This document shows, in pieces, positions 29,477 to 39,462 of a stretch of DNA of 64,000 bases. The position numbers and the translations under genes are program-made. Each line of letters starts with the position of its first letter. Position 1 is the stretch's first letter. The notes beneath the pieces were generated by a model, which was given only the letters and a program-made list of their open reading frames with translations, searched no databases and had not been told where the DNA came from. The stretch is from Siphonodentalium dalli (Eukaryota; Mollusca; Scaphopoda; Gadilida; Siphonodentaliidae), in NCBI GenBank assembly GCA_032622095.1, contig CP136067.1, positions 194,950,052 through 195,014,051 of the forward strand, given 5' to 3'.

Positions 29477-30681
29477 TTTGGTCTGTTCTTTAAATTCATA
29501 GTTCGCAGTTAAGTCCAAAGGCTAAAGTTTGTCTATAAAGAAACAATATCGTTCTCCTTCAGATGACCGAGAAGTTTTTCTCCATGGTGTGCTTTGAACA
29601 CATCAAAAAGTGCAATGGCTTTTTGATCACATGACTTCAATGGTAGCAAATCTTAAATTGAATTAGCGTATGGAATCATGACTTTTTCAATGTATTGCAT
29701 CATAGAATCCTCATTTGACCAGTTCAATTCCGTATGATTGACATCCCATCCATCTGGAAAATCCACACCTTTTGGGAGACTCCTGTCCTTCTTCCCCACA
29801 TAAAACAGCTGTGGAGGTAGCATCTCGCCGCTTTTGGTCACCGCTAGGAGGCAAGTACATGTAATCTGACGTTTGTTGTCCAGTCCGCAGATAGCCACCT
29901 GTTTGCTCCTCTTTCTCCATGGTCCATTCACCTCCCGGAACCATGTACACACTTGTTTGATCCTAATTGATTATCATGCTATCGGGCACGTCAAACTTTT
30001 CTATTACATTATTCATTTTGTTGATGAATGCATTTTGAATCTCCTCAAAATCTTTCGGGAAGTTTTGTTTCCCTTTCGTTTTTTATCCTCTTGAGTAGGG
30101 ATCAACACCAACATTCTGTAACCTTAACATGGCCATTGTAATGTTCCAGTTTTGAATATGTTAGAACAATAGCTTCAACAGTGCCGGCAACAATTCTGTT
30201 GTTCACAACCTCCATTAATACGAATGTCGAGAAGCCATTTTTTTCACTACATTGTCGAGGTCGCCGAACGTTAAAGGAGTTGCCACGAGGTGATGCTGGC
30301 ATCTCTTTTGGTTCAGAATCTGTTTTCTTTTTAGTGTTGTAAACATGTATGTATTGGTTGCACATACTACGGATGGTAGTTTCACTCACATTTTTGTCAA
30401 ATTCCATTGTAAATTCCCTGGAAGCTTTCACAACACCATTGTCAATCGCATATCAAACAATCTTGGCATGAGTTTCAGCATCATAATGTGAATACTCGCC
30501 ATGCTTTTGTTTTCGTTATGGTGACGCGGTGATCCATGTCGACGGTATCATTCATGACTTGCGTTGATGCAGCATGTTGTGCATCATTTTTATAATTTTT
30601 GGATCGGGAAGACCAGCATTTTCGGAGATCGAGTTTCGACTTACCACATTTTAACCATGAGTGAGGGACATGACTGTTCAT
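29477..30681 (-). pseudogene. pogo/Tigger-like DDE transposase, N-terminal and catalytic part
   Basis: Across broken frames the minus strand reads, in order: an HTH-like N-terminus (KHGEYSHYDAETHAKIV, then KASREF...SETTIRSM); a linker with RRPRQ and VVNNRIVAGTVEAIV; DVPDSMIIN-stop-DQTSVY; GLDNKRQITCTCLLAVTKSG; EMLPPQLFYVGKK; a WSNEDSMMQYIEKVMIPYA segment; ALFDVFKAHHGEKLLGHLKE; and LDLTANYEFKEQTKACFRDW. This is the usual layout of DDE_1 (pogo, Tigger, jerky, CENP-B relatives). Candidate catalytic Asp codons are at 29960-29962, 29602-29604 and 29513-29515. The stop at 29963-29965 replaces the Trp normally found in N-W-D-Q-T. Other stops (29653-29655, 29533-29535) and frameshifts show long decay. 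It runs in frame into the satellite. Confidence 0.87.
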
Positions 30682-31026
30682 TTGTTAGTGGCCTATTCAT
30701 ATTTGTTTATATACAACATCGTCTGATCCCTCTATAATACTTTGTATAAACAATGCTCAATGAATTGAACTCTTAACAAAGGCTAATGGTTTAACCATGC
30801 ACAGGTTACATAAAACAATAAATGACTACCTCATTAGCGTGTGAAATGAAGCCGATAGTACACTGATTGTGTGATGCCCTTTCGGCATGGGAATACCTGG
30901 GGTTTTGATTTCTCAATAATGTCTACTCAAATATGTCATAAACCTGCTATTGTAGGACTTGTTGATGTGGATAAATATGATACCCGATCCACAAATTCAT
31001 GTCCCAATGTAATAGCCTTTTGATAA

Positions 31027-31072
31027 GAAACCACGAAAATTGAGGCCGACGAAATTAAAACCAATCACAGTA
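31027..31072. repeat. 5' terminal inverted repeat of the split transposon
   Basis: The inverse reads TACTGTGATTGGTTTTAATT ... CAATTTTCGTGGTTT. Closely related ends are at 36330-36372 (TACTGTGAATGGTTTTAAAT) and, inverted, at 37078-37130. That supports a real transposon terminus. Together with 1112-1157 it bounds about 2.05 kb of transposon once the satellite is subtracted. Confidence 0.55.
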
Positions 31073-31324
31073 TATACAAGTGCCAAACATAGCATAGATA
31101 TGGTGGGTGCGGGAGTGTTAAATCTCCTGCCTCTGCCCCTATGTGAACCAAATGTAAATCCCAATCTACATGTATGAGATCCATTGATCTAGTAAAGGGC
31201 ATATCGTTGAAGTTGAAGAGTTCAGTCGCCTTAAAATAAGTTAAAAAATTTAGGGAAGGGTTATCAACATGGCACCTCTGATAACTGTTTCTTGGAATCA
31301 TCACCATACTAAATAAGACACCCA

Positions 31325-31510
31325 TGTACACCCATTGGGAACCTCAATTATGCAATGTGTTGTCTGCCAATTTGGGGATATAGAAAAACTAAACTAGAAA
31401 TAGAATCTAAGTTTCTATTGAAATTTGTTAATAAAGAAACTTTGCAGAGAAGATGAGGACTAAGCGTCACTAAATTCACCCTCAGGGGCCCTCATTCTGC
31501 AAATATCATG
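31325..31510. mobile_element. Fragment of long family E element
   Basis: It shares with 57487-57660 the order 'TGTACACC.ATTGGGAACCTC', 'CTGCCAATTTGGGGATATAG', 'AATAAAGAAACTTT' and 'AGATGAGG.CTAAGC', ending with the E-type CTCATTCTGCAAAT. No terminal repeats were recognised. Confidence 0.6.
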
Positions 31511-31578
31511 CACAATAAGCTCGGGATTGGAGTCAATATATCTTATCAGTGAGTGGAAAAACCACTTAATAAAGAAAT

Positions 31579-31775
31579 GTTAACCCTTTCTATACTAAAT
31601 ACTCATTGCGAGTAGTTAAATATGTTCAAGATCATAAGTTCAACAAAACGACCTTTGAACTTATTATCTGAACATTTCCCTTCAATAAATAGAACTTATT
31701 GTGTACTTTTATCATCTCTCTGCTTATATTCTTGAAAACCCCTCGAGATGAATAATAGACCATATCAATGTATCA
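31579..31775. repeat. Interspersed repeat H, copy 2
   Basis: TTAACCCTTTCTATACTAAA to ACCATATCAATGTAT, in the same order as 58-262 with substitutions and small gaps. Confidence 0.6.
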
Positions 31776-32656
31776 GTATTCACGCTGTCGGTGGACAAAT
31801 TGGCCAATGGCCCATATTTTTCGAAATTGGCCAATAAAAATTTCATTTGGCCAAACATTTTTTTTTTTTTACTCCAAATGGAGACGGAATGCTAATTTAA
31901 AATGTGCTGAATAGATCCGACAGTGCCATCGACGTTAGGCGATGAAAGTATCGCTGGTTTCGTACTTTGGAAATATCGTACCATTAAAACCCAGATTTAT
32001 TTTGTAAGGAGAGCGTTTGAAGAGAGTTGTTATCAGTGACTGCAATGAATATTGGATATAAAACACTATCTTAAAAACGCTTAATCTATACACTGTAAGA
32101 TGAAATAGGTAAATGCATTATCCCATAAATTGGAAGAATATCTCAATGGTTACGTCGGTTATGTAATGTGTCATAAACTTCCTCCTGTCTAATGACAACA
32201 ACCTGACTGCACATCATAAAAGGTTTTATTACAATAGACATTCAACAGCTCTCATTAATAAGCAACGTATGTTTTTATCTCAGCGAAAATAGCGTTGACA
32301 ACTAACACAGCTTATTAATTGATTAGTTGGCGACCCTGGTGTCAGCGAGTTATTCACTTGGTTAAGCATATTAAAGTGATTATAATTATAAAGAATGTTA
32401 GTTTCATAGTTTGCATTGAAGGCCAGCCATTTCTGACCTCAATTTCCACCATACTTTTGTATATGATTAGATATGAAATCTCGTCGTATTTTGCATAAAT
32501 TAATATTGACTTATATATGAATTGATCTGTCTTTAACGTGTGACATAACGGCTTACGCATACCTATATATTCATATAAAATTATGTTTTTAAAATTGTTC
32601 TATTTCGGTCCACTTTTATAACTAGTATGAGAATCGATTTAGTATAGAAATGGTAC

Positions 32657-32836
32657 CTGAGTATTGGCCTTGTTGGCTTCATCACTCTTCTTGTCACCTT
32701 TCTTTTCACCCCCACCTCCTCCTTTAGTGTCATCGGGCGGCTTCTGACCATTCGCTGGCTCAGCACAAACAGGCTCTTGTTTCTTTGGTATGCCTTTCAT
32801 TGGAAGTTTTAGGTGGAAGGCAAATGAGACATTAAA
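32657..32836 (-). CDS. ADK-like gene, exon 5 (beta strand plus Gly/Lys linker)
   Basis: The 180-bp exon (60 codons, phase 0 to 0) has acceptor TTCTTTTTCAG and donor ACTCAG|GTACCA. It starts FNVSFAFHLKLPMKGIPKKQ, which continues naturally from EKFESK of exon 4. Adenylate kinases place a hydrophobic strand (VIFLD or similar) here. The rest is low complexity: KPPDDTKGGGGGEKKGDKK, then SDEANKANTQ. In the family this position normally holds the LID, so the LID seems replaced by a charged flexible linker. The longer open frame at 32581-32766 in another phase is a shadow. The next exon is 31.9 kb away, across the satellite. Confidence 0.84.
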
Positions 32837-33003
32837 CTGAAAAAGAATAATGAAAATATGAAATATGATGGTTGCTAAAAAAATAAAAGGTCAGTCGACC
32901 AGTGTCCCCCGACAACGTGGCAAGTCGATGCCGCTTTGTTAAAGAAATTATAAAAAATGTTGACATTTTCTAAGTCGAAAAGGGTTAATAACTATGTCAA
33001 AAA

Positions 33004-33420
33004 ATGTTCCAAATTTTCTAAGTCGAAAACCCCCCAAAAATATGGAAAAAATGATATTTTTTATTAGCTATATAGATGTTGCAAATCACCAACATGTTAG
33101 GAACAATATCCCAGAGTTTAAAATCTCTACATTTAAAACTGTAGGAGGAGTTGATTACACCTTGAAGGTACCCAATCTCATCCAAAAGGCAAAAATGTTC
33201 CAAATTTTCTAAGTAAAAAACCCCCCGAAAATATGGAAAAAATGATATTTTGTATTAGCTATATAGATGTTGCAAATCACCAACATGTTAGGAACAATAT
33301 CCCAGAGTTTCAAATCTCTACATTTAAAACTGTAGGAGGAGTTGATTACACCATGAATGTACCCAATCTCGGACACACGGACACACAGACGGACACACGG
33401 ACGGACGAGGGTCAATTCTA
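33004..33420. repeat. Two diverged tandem units (about 191 bp) ending in ACGGAC-rich tail
   Basis: The unit starting ATGTTCCAAATTTTCTAAGT occurs at 33004 and 33195 and runs through TATATAGATGTTGCAAATCA and CTGTAGGAGGAGTTGATTAC. The second copy ends in a CACACGGACACACAGACGG-rich tail (33371-33410). Tails of this kind end many interspersed repeats in marine invertebrates; class unknown. Confidence 0.65.
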
Positions 33421-34100
33421 TAGTCCTCCGACCGAAACTTCGGGGGACAAATACAGGGTACCTTGTGTTTTTAAGTGGATACCATAAATCATATAATCTC
33501 ATGAGTGAGCAAGACAAATGTTTATTTTCGCGAGCGGTGTCTGCTCTTTGTATTATACGCGCTAATACACGTTTCCAAAGAGATTCACCATTTACGATGA
33601 TCAAATTTCTCACAATCACCTTCAATCGATGTATCATAGCCAATAGGTGATCACTGTCTTTTTATGCAGTCTTACATGTATGTCAAAATTTATTTCTATT
33701 ACAACTATAATTATACCAGTGTTCATATTAAAATTATCTCAATGGGTTCTTTCCCTTGAATATGAACAAGAAATCAAACAGGAAATACCAGCTATAAATT
33801 TAAACACATTAAAAGTGTCCTTCATTCATTTGTACAATTGTGTTTCTGAGAAGCCTGGAAATAAACATAAACGAAACCATTATAAAAGATATTACCACTG
33901 AAATTCCACTTTACCAACTGTCCGTAATTGCTACAAATATTCTGGCCACGCATTGGTACATGTGAATCTGTCATGCATGCGAGATAGTGTAAAAGTTAAA
34001 TTTTTTAAATAACGATGCAGGCATTATCGAAGATTGTTGCATTTGTTTTCAATAATTCATTGCTGAGCATATGATAATGATGGTTTATATATATTTCTTC

Positions 34101-34317
34101 CATGAATGTTATATAATAGATTCATGAACGTTATATATAGATTCATGAACGTTATATATAGATTCATGAACGTTATATATAGATTCATGAACGTTATATA
34201 TAGATTCATGAACGTTATATATAGATTCATGAACGTTATATATAGATTCATGAATGTTATATATAGATTCATGAACGTTATATATAGATTCATGAACGTT
34301 ATATATAGATTCATGGG
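34101..34317. repeat. 21-bp minisatellite
   Basis: About ten copies of GATTCATGAACGTTATATATA. The unit is a multiple of three, so it produces open frames on both strands; none is considered a gene. Confidence 0.92.
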
Positions 34318-34322
34318 TACAA

Positions 34323-34605
34323 ACAAGCCTGCATGTAGTGTATCTGTCATTTGCAGAATGAGGTCCCCATGCAGTCTGAATTTAGTGATGATATCCCGCA
34401 TGGCCATGTAAACATGGCTTGTTGCCATTCATCGGAAAGCTCTCACTTATATTTCCGACTAAATCCTGAAAAGTTACCCATAATTCTGCTGTGGTTAAGG
34501 AGTCGATTATTTAGGGCATTACGGTATGTACCGTACTCTATGAACGATGCAAACAACATGGTAATTATAATGAGAATTAGTTTACGACTCGAGTATATAA
34601 TATAC
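34323..34605. mobile_element. Composite of three truncated MITEs
   Basis: An E-family left end (34323-34405; CAAGCCTGCATG, CATTTGCAGAATGAGGTCCC) is joined to a 5'-truncated family A copy (34409-34524), followed by a fragment (34538-34605; GATGCAAACAACATGGTAAT) of the element complete at 56319-56540. Confidence 0.7.
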
Positions 34606-34978
34606 AGTGAGCGCACAAACCAATTCCACAAAATAGTATTGGCTGATTACGATTATGTCATTGTAGTCGGCATAATAAACTCCGGGTCTAATTTTAAGTT
34701 TATAATTTTTTTAAGTTTTAAATTTGCACTCCCATTTTGACATCATCGTAGTTTACCCACGGAAATCTAAAAAAAACCAGTGGTCGTATTTTTTATTTAT
34801 TAATTTTTCGGCTTATTTATTATGCGATCGGAATGGAACTTGTGTCGTTTTAATCACAATCAGGTGGGCTTTCCTTTTGTGTTTGGTGGTTTCTAGACCG
34901 AATAAATCCCTTAAGCTGCTTATCAGTCTGAACGTGCGGCAGAGAACAGATCTAACATTAATAGAACAGCTCAATGCA

Positions 34979-35206
34979 CAAGCCTTGAAATAGTGTGTCT
35001 GTCATTTGCAGAATGAGGTCCCCAGATGGTGAATTTAGTGATGCTACCCCGCATAGTGGGCTAGCATCACCAAATTCACCCTCTGGGAACCTCATTCTGC
35101 AGAGGGTGAATTTGGTGATGCTAACCCGCTATGCGGGGTAGCATCACTAAATTCACCCTCTGGGAACCTCATTCTGCAAATGACAGACACACTATTTCAA
35201 GGCTAG
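34979..35206. mobile_element. MITE family E (complete, 8-bp TSD TCAATGCA)
   Basis: The terminal inverted repeats are CAAGCCTTGAAATAGTGTGT and its inverse, flanked by TCAATGCA at 34971-34978 and 35207-35214. The interior is four alternating arms of GAATGAGGTCCCCAGAGGGT-type sequence around GCTAGCATCAC palindromes. An 8-bp TSD fits hAT, Merlin or P superfamilies; the choice among them is open. Confidence 0.85.
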
Positions 35207-35775
35207 TCAATGCATTTCATCTGAAATTGCATTAATGCAGTGATTAAAATACTGGCAATGATGCACAGTGAATTGTGTCTGGCGTACACATTGAAACCTT
35301 TTTCATTGCCCTTCCGAAATAATGTTAGCTATATTATGGCTAGTTTATCTCCTAAATGACAAGAAAAGCAATAAAAGTTAATGAAATTCAGAAAATCAAC
35401 CTGTTCGTGATCAATGTCTTCGATCAAGAACATATAGGGACATTTGAAAAAATAATACTAAATTTAGACTGGATACCAGGCGAAGATAATGTAATTGTCT
35501 GTCTGTCCATGGATAAGTGAACTAAAAATAACATAATTGGTAATTAAAGGCTCAGGGCAGGAATTATTGTACTAAATATGGCTGTAATAAGGTATAATTA
35601 CATTAAAAGAATCAGGAAATAAATCACGGTTATTAACGCTATTGATCGATCGAGTTACTGAGGATAGATACGAATACTAAGTACAGATCCACTCAGCCTC
35701 ATCCAAGATAAATTCTCAGAGCTCTGCAGGGATGAGTCCATTACTTTGCAAAGTAAAGCATTACCATTGCTATTA

Positions 35776-35961
35776 CAGTAATGCCCTAAATAATCGACTC
35801 CTTAAGCACAGCAGAATTATGGGTAATTTTTCAGAATTTAGTCGGAAATATGGCTTGTTGCCATTCATCGGAAAGCTCTCACTGAGTAAATCAGACTAAA
35901 TCCTGAAAAATTACCCATAATTCTGCTGTGTTTAAGGAGTTGATTATTTAGGGCATTACTG
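35776..35961. mobile_element. MITE family A, complete copy
   Basis: CAGTAATGCCCTAAATAATC ... inverse, flanked by TA. The arms fold into a near-complete hairpin; the loop region is partly deleted. A TA target and CAGT ends suggest a Tc1/mariner/pogo-type driver. Confidence 0.85.
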
Positions 35962-36329
35962 TATACATTCAGTATGTTAGATTTAAGATTAACTAGAGAT
36001 GTGACTGTCCCAATGGAACTAAGGATACCCCCTGTGTTTTAAAACACTATGATGTTTCACATGTCAGTAAACATTTAGTTGAAATAATAAAATAACAGAT
36101 TCCCATTGCAGGTGAACAACCCTAACCCCTGTAGAAACTCATGTTTTGATTCTCGCGAAATCTGATGGATTTTAAAGCCTGGACTATGTAGTACTTAACA
36201 GAGTCGGAATCAGACACTATATATATACTATAAAAGTGCTGAACACTAATGAATCATTTTACTCAGTTCCCAGAATAATAAATTCGCTTCCAGGATAAAC
36301 ACATCAACATTTTTTGTTTTATTCTGAAA

Positions 36330-37130
36330 TACTGTGAATGGTTTTAAATTCGTTGGTATAAATTTTCGTCGCTCAGCCATTTATGACAATAATAACAATC
36401 AAGTCCAACTAACAGAAGTGCAGAACACCCCGGCAATCCGTCAGAAATTGCACATCCGCACTGTAGGCATATAATTAATTAGAATGTCGCGTGTCCATGC
36501 TTTTGTTGACGACTATAAAAAATATGAACAACGGGATTGTATTACAAAAACCTACATAACCTAGGTGAAAGCACAAGTCGCCTGGTGCGATACCACCACA
36601 ACGAGTATATATCTCATATATATTTTGAAGACCTCTGTCTGTTTGTTTGTTTGTCATTTATACAAATCTACGATTCTCGACCGATCGGGGCGAAACTTGG
36701 TACGTGTGTGTAGTTTGACCAGGCGGTGGACGTTGTCATATTGGTGAGCCCGTGCGGCGCCCGCTTCGCGCATGCGCAGACGAGATCTCGGAAACGGGTG
36801 GAGCTATCGACTTGAAATTTGGTTTTTGAATAGCCCGGACAACGTCGGGCTCATCGGCTAGTACTATATATAATCGTAGTGGTGGTATCGCACCAGGGGA
36901 CCTGTGGGTGAAAGGCACTCTAGATCTCTTCTCCCTAGGCTTTGAATGTACATCGGGTCAATAGAGTTGTACATGATTGTACCTCCGCATGACAATCTCA
37001 AAATAGCGACCGCGATAATTTCAAAGATAACATTTTTTTGTGGGGTTTTTAATTTTGTGGTTATCAACAACCACGAAAACCACGAAAATTGGGCCACCAC
37101 GAATAAATGTACTTTTACAGTATATCGAAG
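36330..37130. mobile_element. Probable relative of the split transposon (non-autonomous)
   Basis: The left end TACTGTGAATGGTTTTAAAT...AATTTTCGTCG and right end AACCACGAAAATTGGGCCAC...TTTTACAGTA resemble the ends proposed for 1112-31072. Between them lies another TIR element (36581-36897). No transposase sequence was recognised. Confidence 0.45.
36581..36897. mobile_element. 317-bp TIR element
   Basis: CCTGGTGCGATACCACCAC at 36581-36599 is perfectly inverted at 36879-36897, and imperfect pairing extends inward (ACGA..ATATAT). The interior is GC-richer (CGGCGCCCGCTTCGCGCATG). No clear TSD; superfamily unknown. Confidence 0.7.
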
Positions 37131-37412
37131 GCAACATCGCGGCAAGCCTACCACGAATAAATGTACTTTTACAGTATATCGAAGGCAACATCGCGGCAAG
37201 CCTACCACGAATAAATGTACTTTTACAGTATATCGAAGGCAACATCGCGGCAAGCCTACCACGAATAAATGTACTTTTACAGTATATCGAAGGCAACATC
37301 GCGGCAAGCTTACCACGAAATAAATGTACTTTTACAGTATATCGAAGGCAACATCGCGGCAAGCCTACCACGAATAAATGTACTTTTACAGTATATCGAA
37401 GGCAACATCGCT
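37096..37412. repeat. 54-bp tandem repeat built on a transposon end
   Basis: Six units of ACCACGAATAAATGTACTTT + TACAGTATATCGAAGGCAAC + ATCGCGGCAAGCCT. The first unit follows directly from the transposon-end-like AACCACGAAAATTGGGCC (37078-37095), so the tandem unit includes the terminal sequence itself. Open frames on both strands are by-products. Confidence 0.85.
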
Positions 37413-37485
37413 AAAAGCCAGGAGGTTGATCAGGAGTATTTCATGGCATAGCAATGTTTTTTTGAATTTAGTGACATTCATTTAA

Positions 37486-37690
37486 CCCTTTCATGATGGG
37501 AGCCGTGCTGGTGCAGCATAAAAGATCCAGTGCCAGTGCATTCTCTTATATATGTGAGTCTCCCATAGGGAGCTTCACTTATATAACACTGCAAGATCAA
37601 GGTAAATATTGTTAGGCCAAAGCATTCTGCTATATCTGTGAGGCTCCATTTGGGACATGCATACATGTATATAAGGCACAGGATTATGTA
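37486..37690. mobile_element. piggyBac-like MITE B, 3'-truncated
   Basis: TTAA (37482-37485) then CCCTTTCATGATGGGAGC and CATTCTCTTATATATG arms. It is interrupted at 37690 by the next element; no right end was found after 38067. Confidence 0.65.
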
Positions 37691-38065
37691 CCCCACTGGA
37701 CAAAACAAGTGTCCATTGGCACCGCAGTGTATTTGCCGTTCGGCCGCGGTGTCAGAGTTTGTAACTGCAGTTGAGCACCGCGGCCGAACGGCAAGTACAC
37801 CGCGGCCGAACAGCAAGTACACTGCAGCCGAAAGGCAACTACACCGCAGCTGAACGGCATGTACACCATGGTTAGCTTTATGGTTTGTATCGTCTTTTTT
37901 CAGTTTAATTAACGTACACCGCAACAACTACACCATGGCGGAACGGCAAGTACACCGCTGCCCAACTGTAGTTAGCCGGTGGAGCCGCGGTGTAGTTGCA
38001 TTTCAGCCGCGGTGGCAACGCTAACAGCACCGCGGTTAAGTGGACACTTGTTTTGTCCAGCAGGG
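37691..38065. mobile_element. GC-rich MITE K (TA target) inserted in MITE B
   Basis: CCCCACTGGACAAAACAAGT at the left and its inverse (ACTTGTTTTGTCCAGCAGGG) at the right, flanked by TA (37689-37690, 38066-38067). The interior repeats variants of CACCGCGGCCGAACGGCAAG in both orientations. Confidence 0.8.
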
Positions 38066-38114
38066 TAGTGGAGATGTTCAGAGATTATTTTAATAGGATG
38101 TTTACTGAACATAA

Positions 38115-38357
38115 ACTCTTTCATGATGGGAGCTGCACTGCTGCAGCAATAAAGATCCTGTGCCAGTCTATTCTCTTATATATGCCAGTCTCCCATAGGG
38201 AGCTTCCCATAAATATCTTGCACTGGCTTACAAAGTCAATGTAAATATTGTAAGGCCAATGCATTCTCTTATATATTCGAGGGATACTCGCATATATAAG
38301 ACAATGCAGTGGCACGGGGTTTTCGCAAAATTTCCGGAAGCTCCAGTCATGGAAGGG
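38115..38357. mobile_element. piggyBac-like MITE B
   Basis: CTCTTTCATGATGGGAGC ... GCTCCAGTCATGGAAGGG then TTAA (38358-38361). The left TTAA is mutated (TAAA). It contains two of the CATTCTCTTATATATG arms. Confidence 0.75.
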
Positions 38358-38361
38358 TTAA

Positions 38362-38462
38362 ACTACCCTTATGGAGCCCCTCACATACATGAGCAGACGA
38401 CACTCTACAATACAAGCTGCCACCTGTATGGGGCTCCCTACAGGAAGCTCCAGTCATGGAAG
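38362..38462. mobile_element. Short TTAA-flanked MITE sharing a target site
   Basis: It lies between TTAA at 38358-38361 and TTAA at 38463-38466. The ends are ACTACCCTTATGGAGCCCC and GCTCCAGTCATGGAAGGG. The interior 'GAGCAGACGACACTC' is shared with family C, so it is a hybrid or deleted form. Confidence 0.55.
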
Positions 38463-38947
38463 GGTTAAGACATAAAAATCAATTTCCGGGTCCCTGTATT
38501 TGTCACAGTTACACTGTTACACAGGGAGTTGGATAATCACCGTTTTCACCAAATATTTAGGCTGGGTTTCAAGCAATGCCCACTCAAGGGAGGTAATTAC
38601 ATGGTCAATATGTTATGCGTGGAGGATGATTACTTGAGGGAAAACATGATCGTTCACCAATGACATTACGAACCAAGAATGCTCATAAAAAAAACAATAA
38701 TGTCTTCATGAATATTAATGAACCTCTTCACTGCTATTGCCATTATGACATCATGTGCTGGGCCGTTGACGTTATGACCATTTCCAGTGAAAAAATGTAA
38801 CGGGAATATCACGAAAACCATAAAATGACTCAGTTGAAAGTATCACTCACAATCGTGGAACATCATGCACTGTTTGAAACTTCGATACACAGTTGTTCCG
38901 ACATATCGATCTCTGAGTTCCAGGAAGTGTGCTAGTGTGTGCATGTA

Positions 38948-39137
38948 CAGTAATGCCCTAAATACTCCTTAACCACAGCAGAATTATGGGTAACTTTTCC
39001 GGATTTAGTCAGAAATATGACTTGTTGTCACTGAGAGCTTTTCGATGAATGGCAACAAGACATATTTCCGACTAAATCCTGAAAAGTTACCCATAATTCT
39101 GCTGTGGTTAAGGAGTCGATTATTTAGGGCATTACTG
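38948..39137. mobile_element. MITE family A, complete copy
   Basis: TA-flanked CAGTAATGCCC...GGGCATTACTG. One arm lacks part of AATAATCGACTCC. Confidence 0.85.
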
Positions 39138-39462
39138 TAGGTAGGAACTTATACATAGCACACGACGTGACATTTAAAATGATTTTACGTCCATACTCAG
39201 TACTGACGTATAGCAGCGAGGAGGTTAAACAGAACTGAGATCAATCAATTCTTTTACCAGTGGCAGAGTCGACACATCATTCATGAAATCGTGTAGTTAG
39301 AATACCATGTTTTAAGCTGATGGATCATTTCAAACATTGGTTCATTAGCACATGTCTAGACTGTGACATGCTTTTTCCAATATTAAACAGAAATATCTAA
39401 TTCGTAAATGTGGTACCATAAATCTTTAACCTACAGGCCTTACAATCAAAGCTGATTCACAA

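Larger units (their letters stand above)
758..32656 (-). other. Intron 5 (31.9 kb) carrying transposon and satellite
   Basis: It runs from the exon 5 donor (GTACCA, 32656) to the exon 6 acceptor (TTTCAG, 758). It contains the transposon remnant 1112-31072 with its satellite, an E-type fragment (31325-31510) and an H repeat (31579-31775). Stretches 758-1111, 31073-31324 and 31776-32656 hold no gene or clear repeat that I can name; there is a T12 run near 31859-31870. Confidence 0.75.

Noticed and set aside
34057-34428. 123-codon frame with repeated NLYITFM
   Set aside because: Product of the 21-bp minisatellite.
36864-37451. Overlapping open frames of 116-150 codons on both strands
   Set aside because: By-products of the 54-bp tandem repeat.
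37478-37927. 149-codon minus-strand frame
   Set aside because: It covers MITE B and MITE K sequence with no conserved domain.
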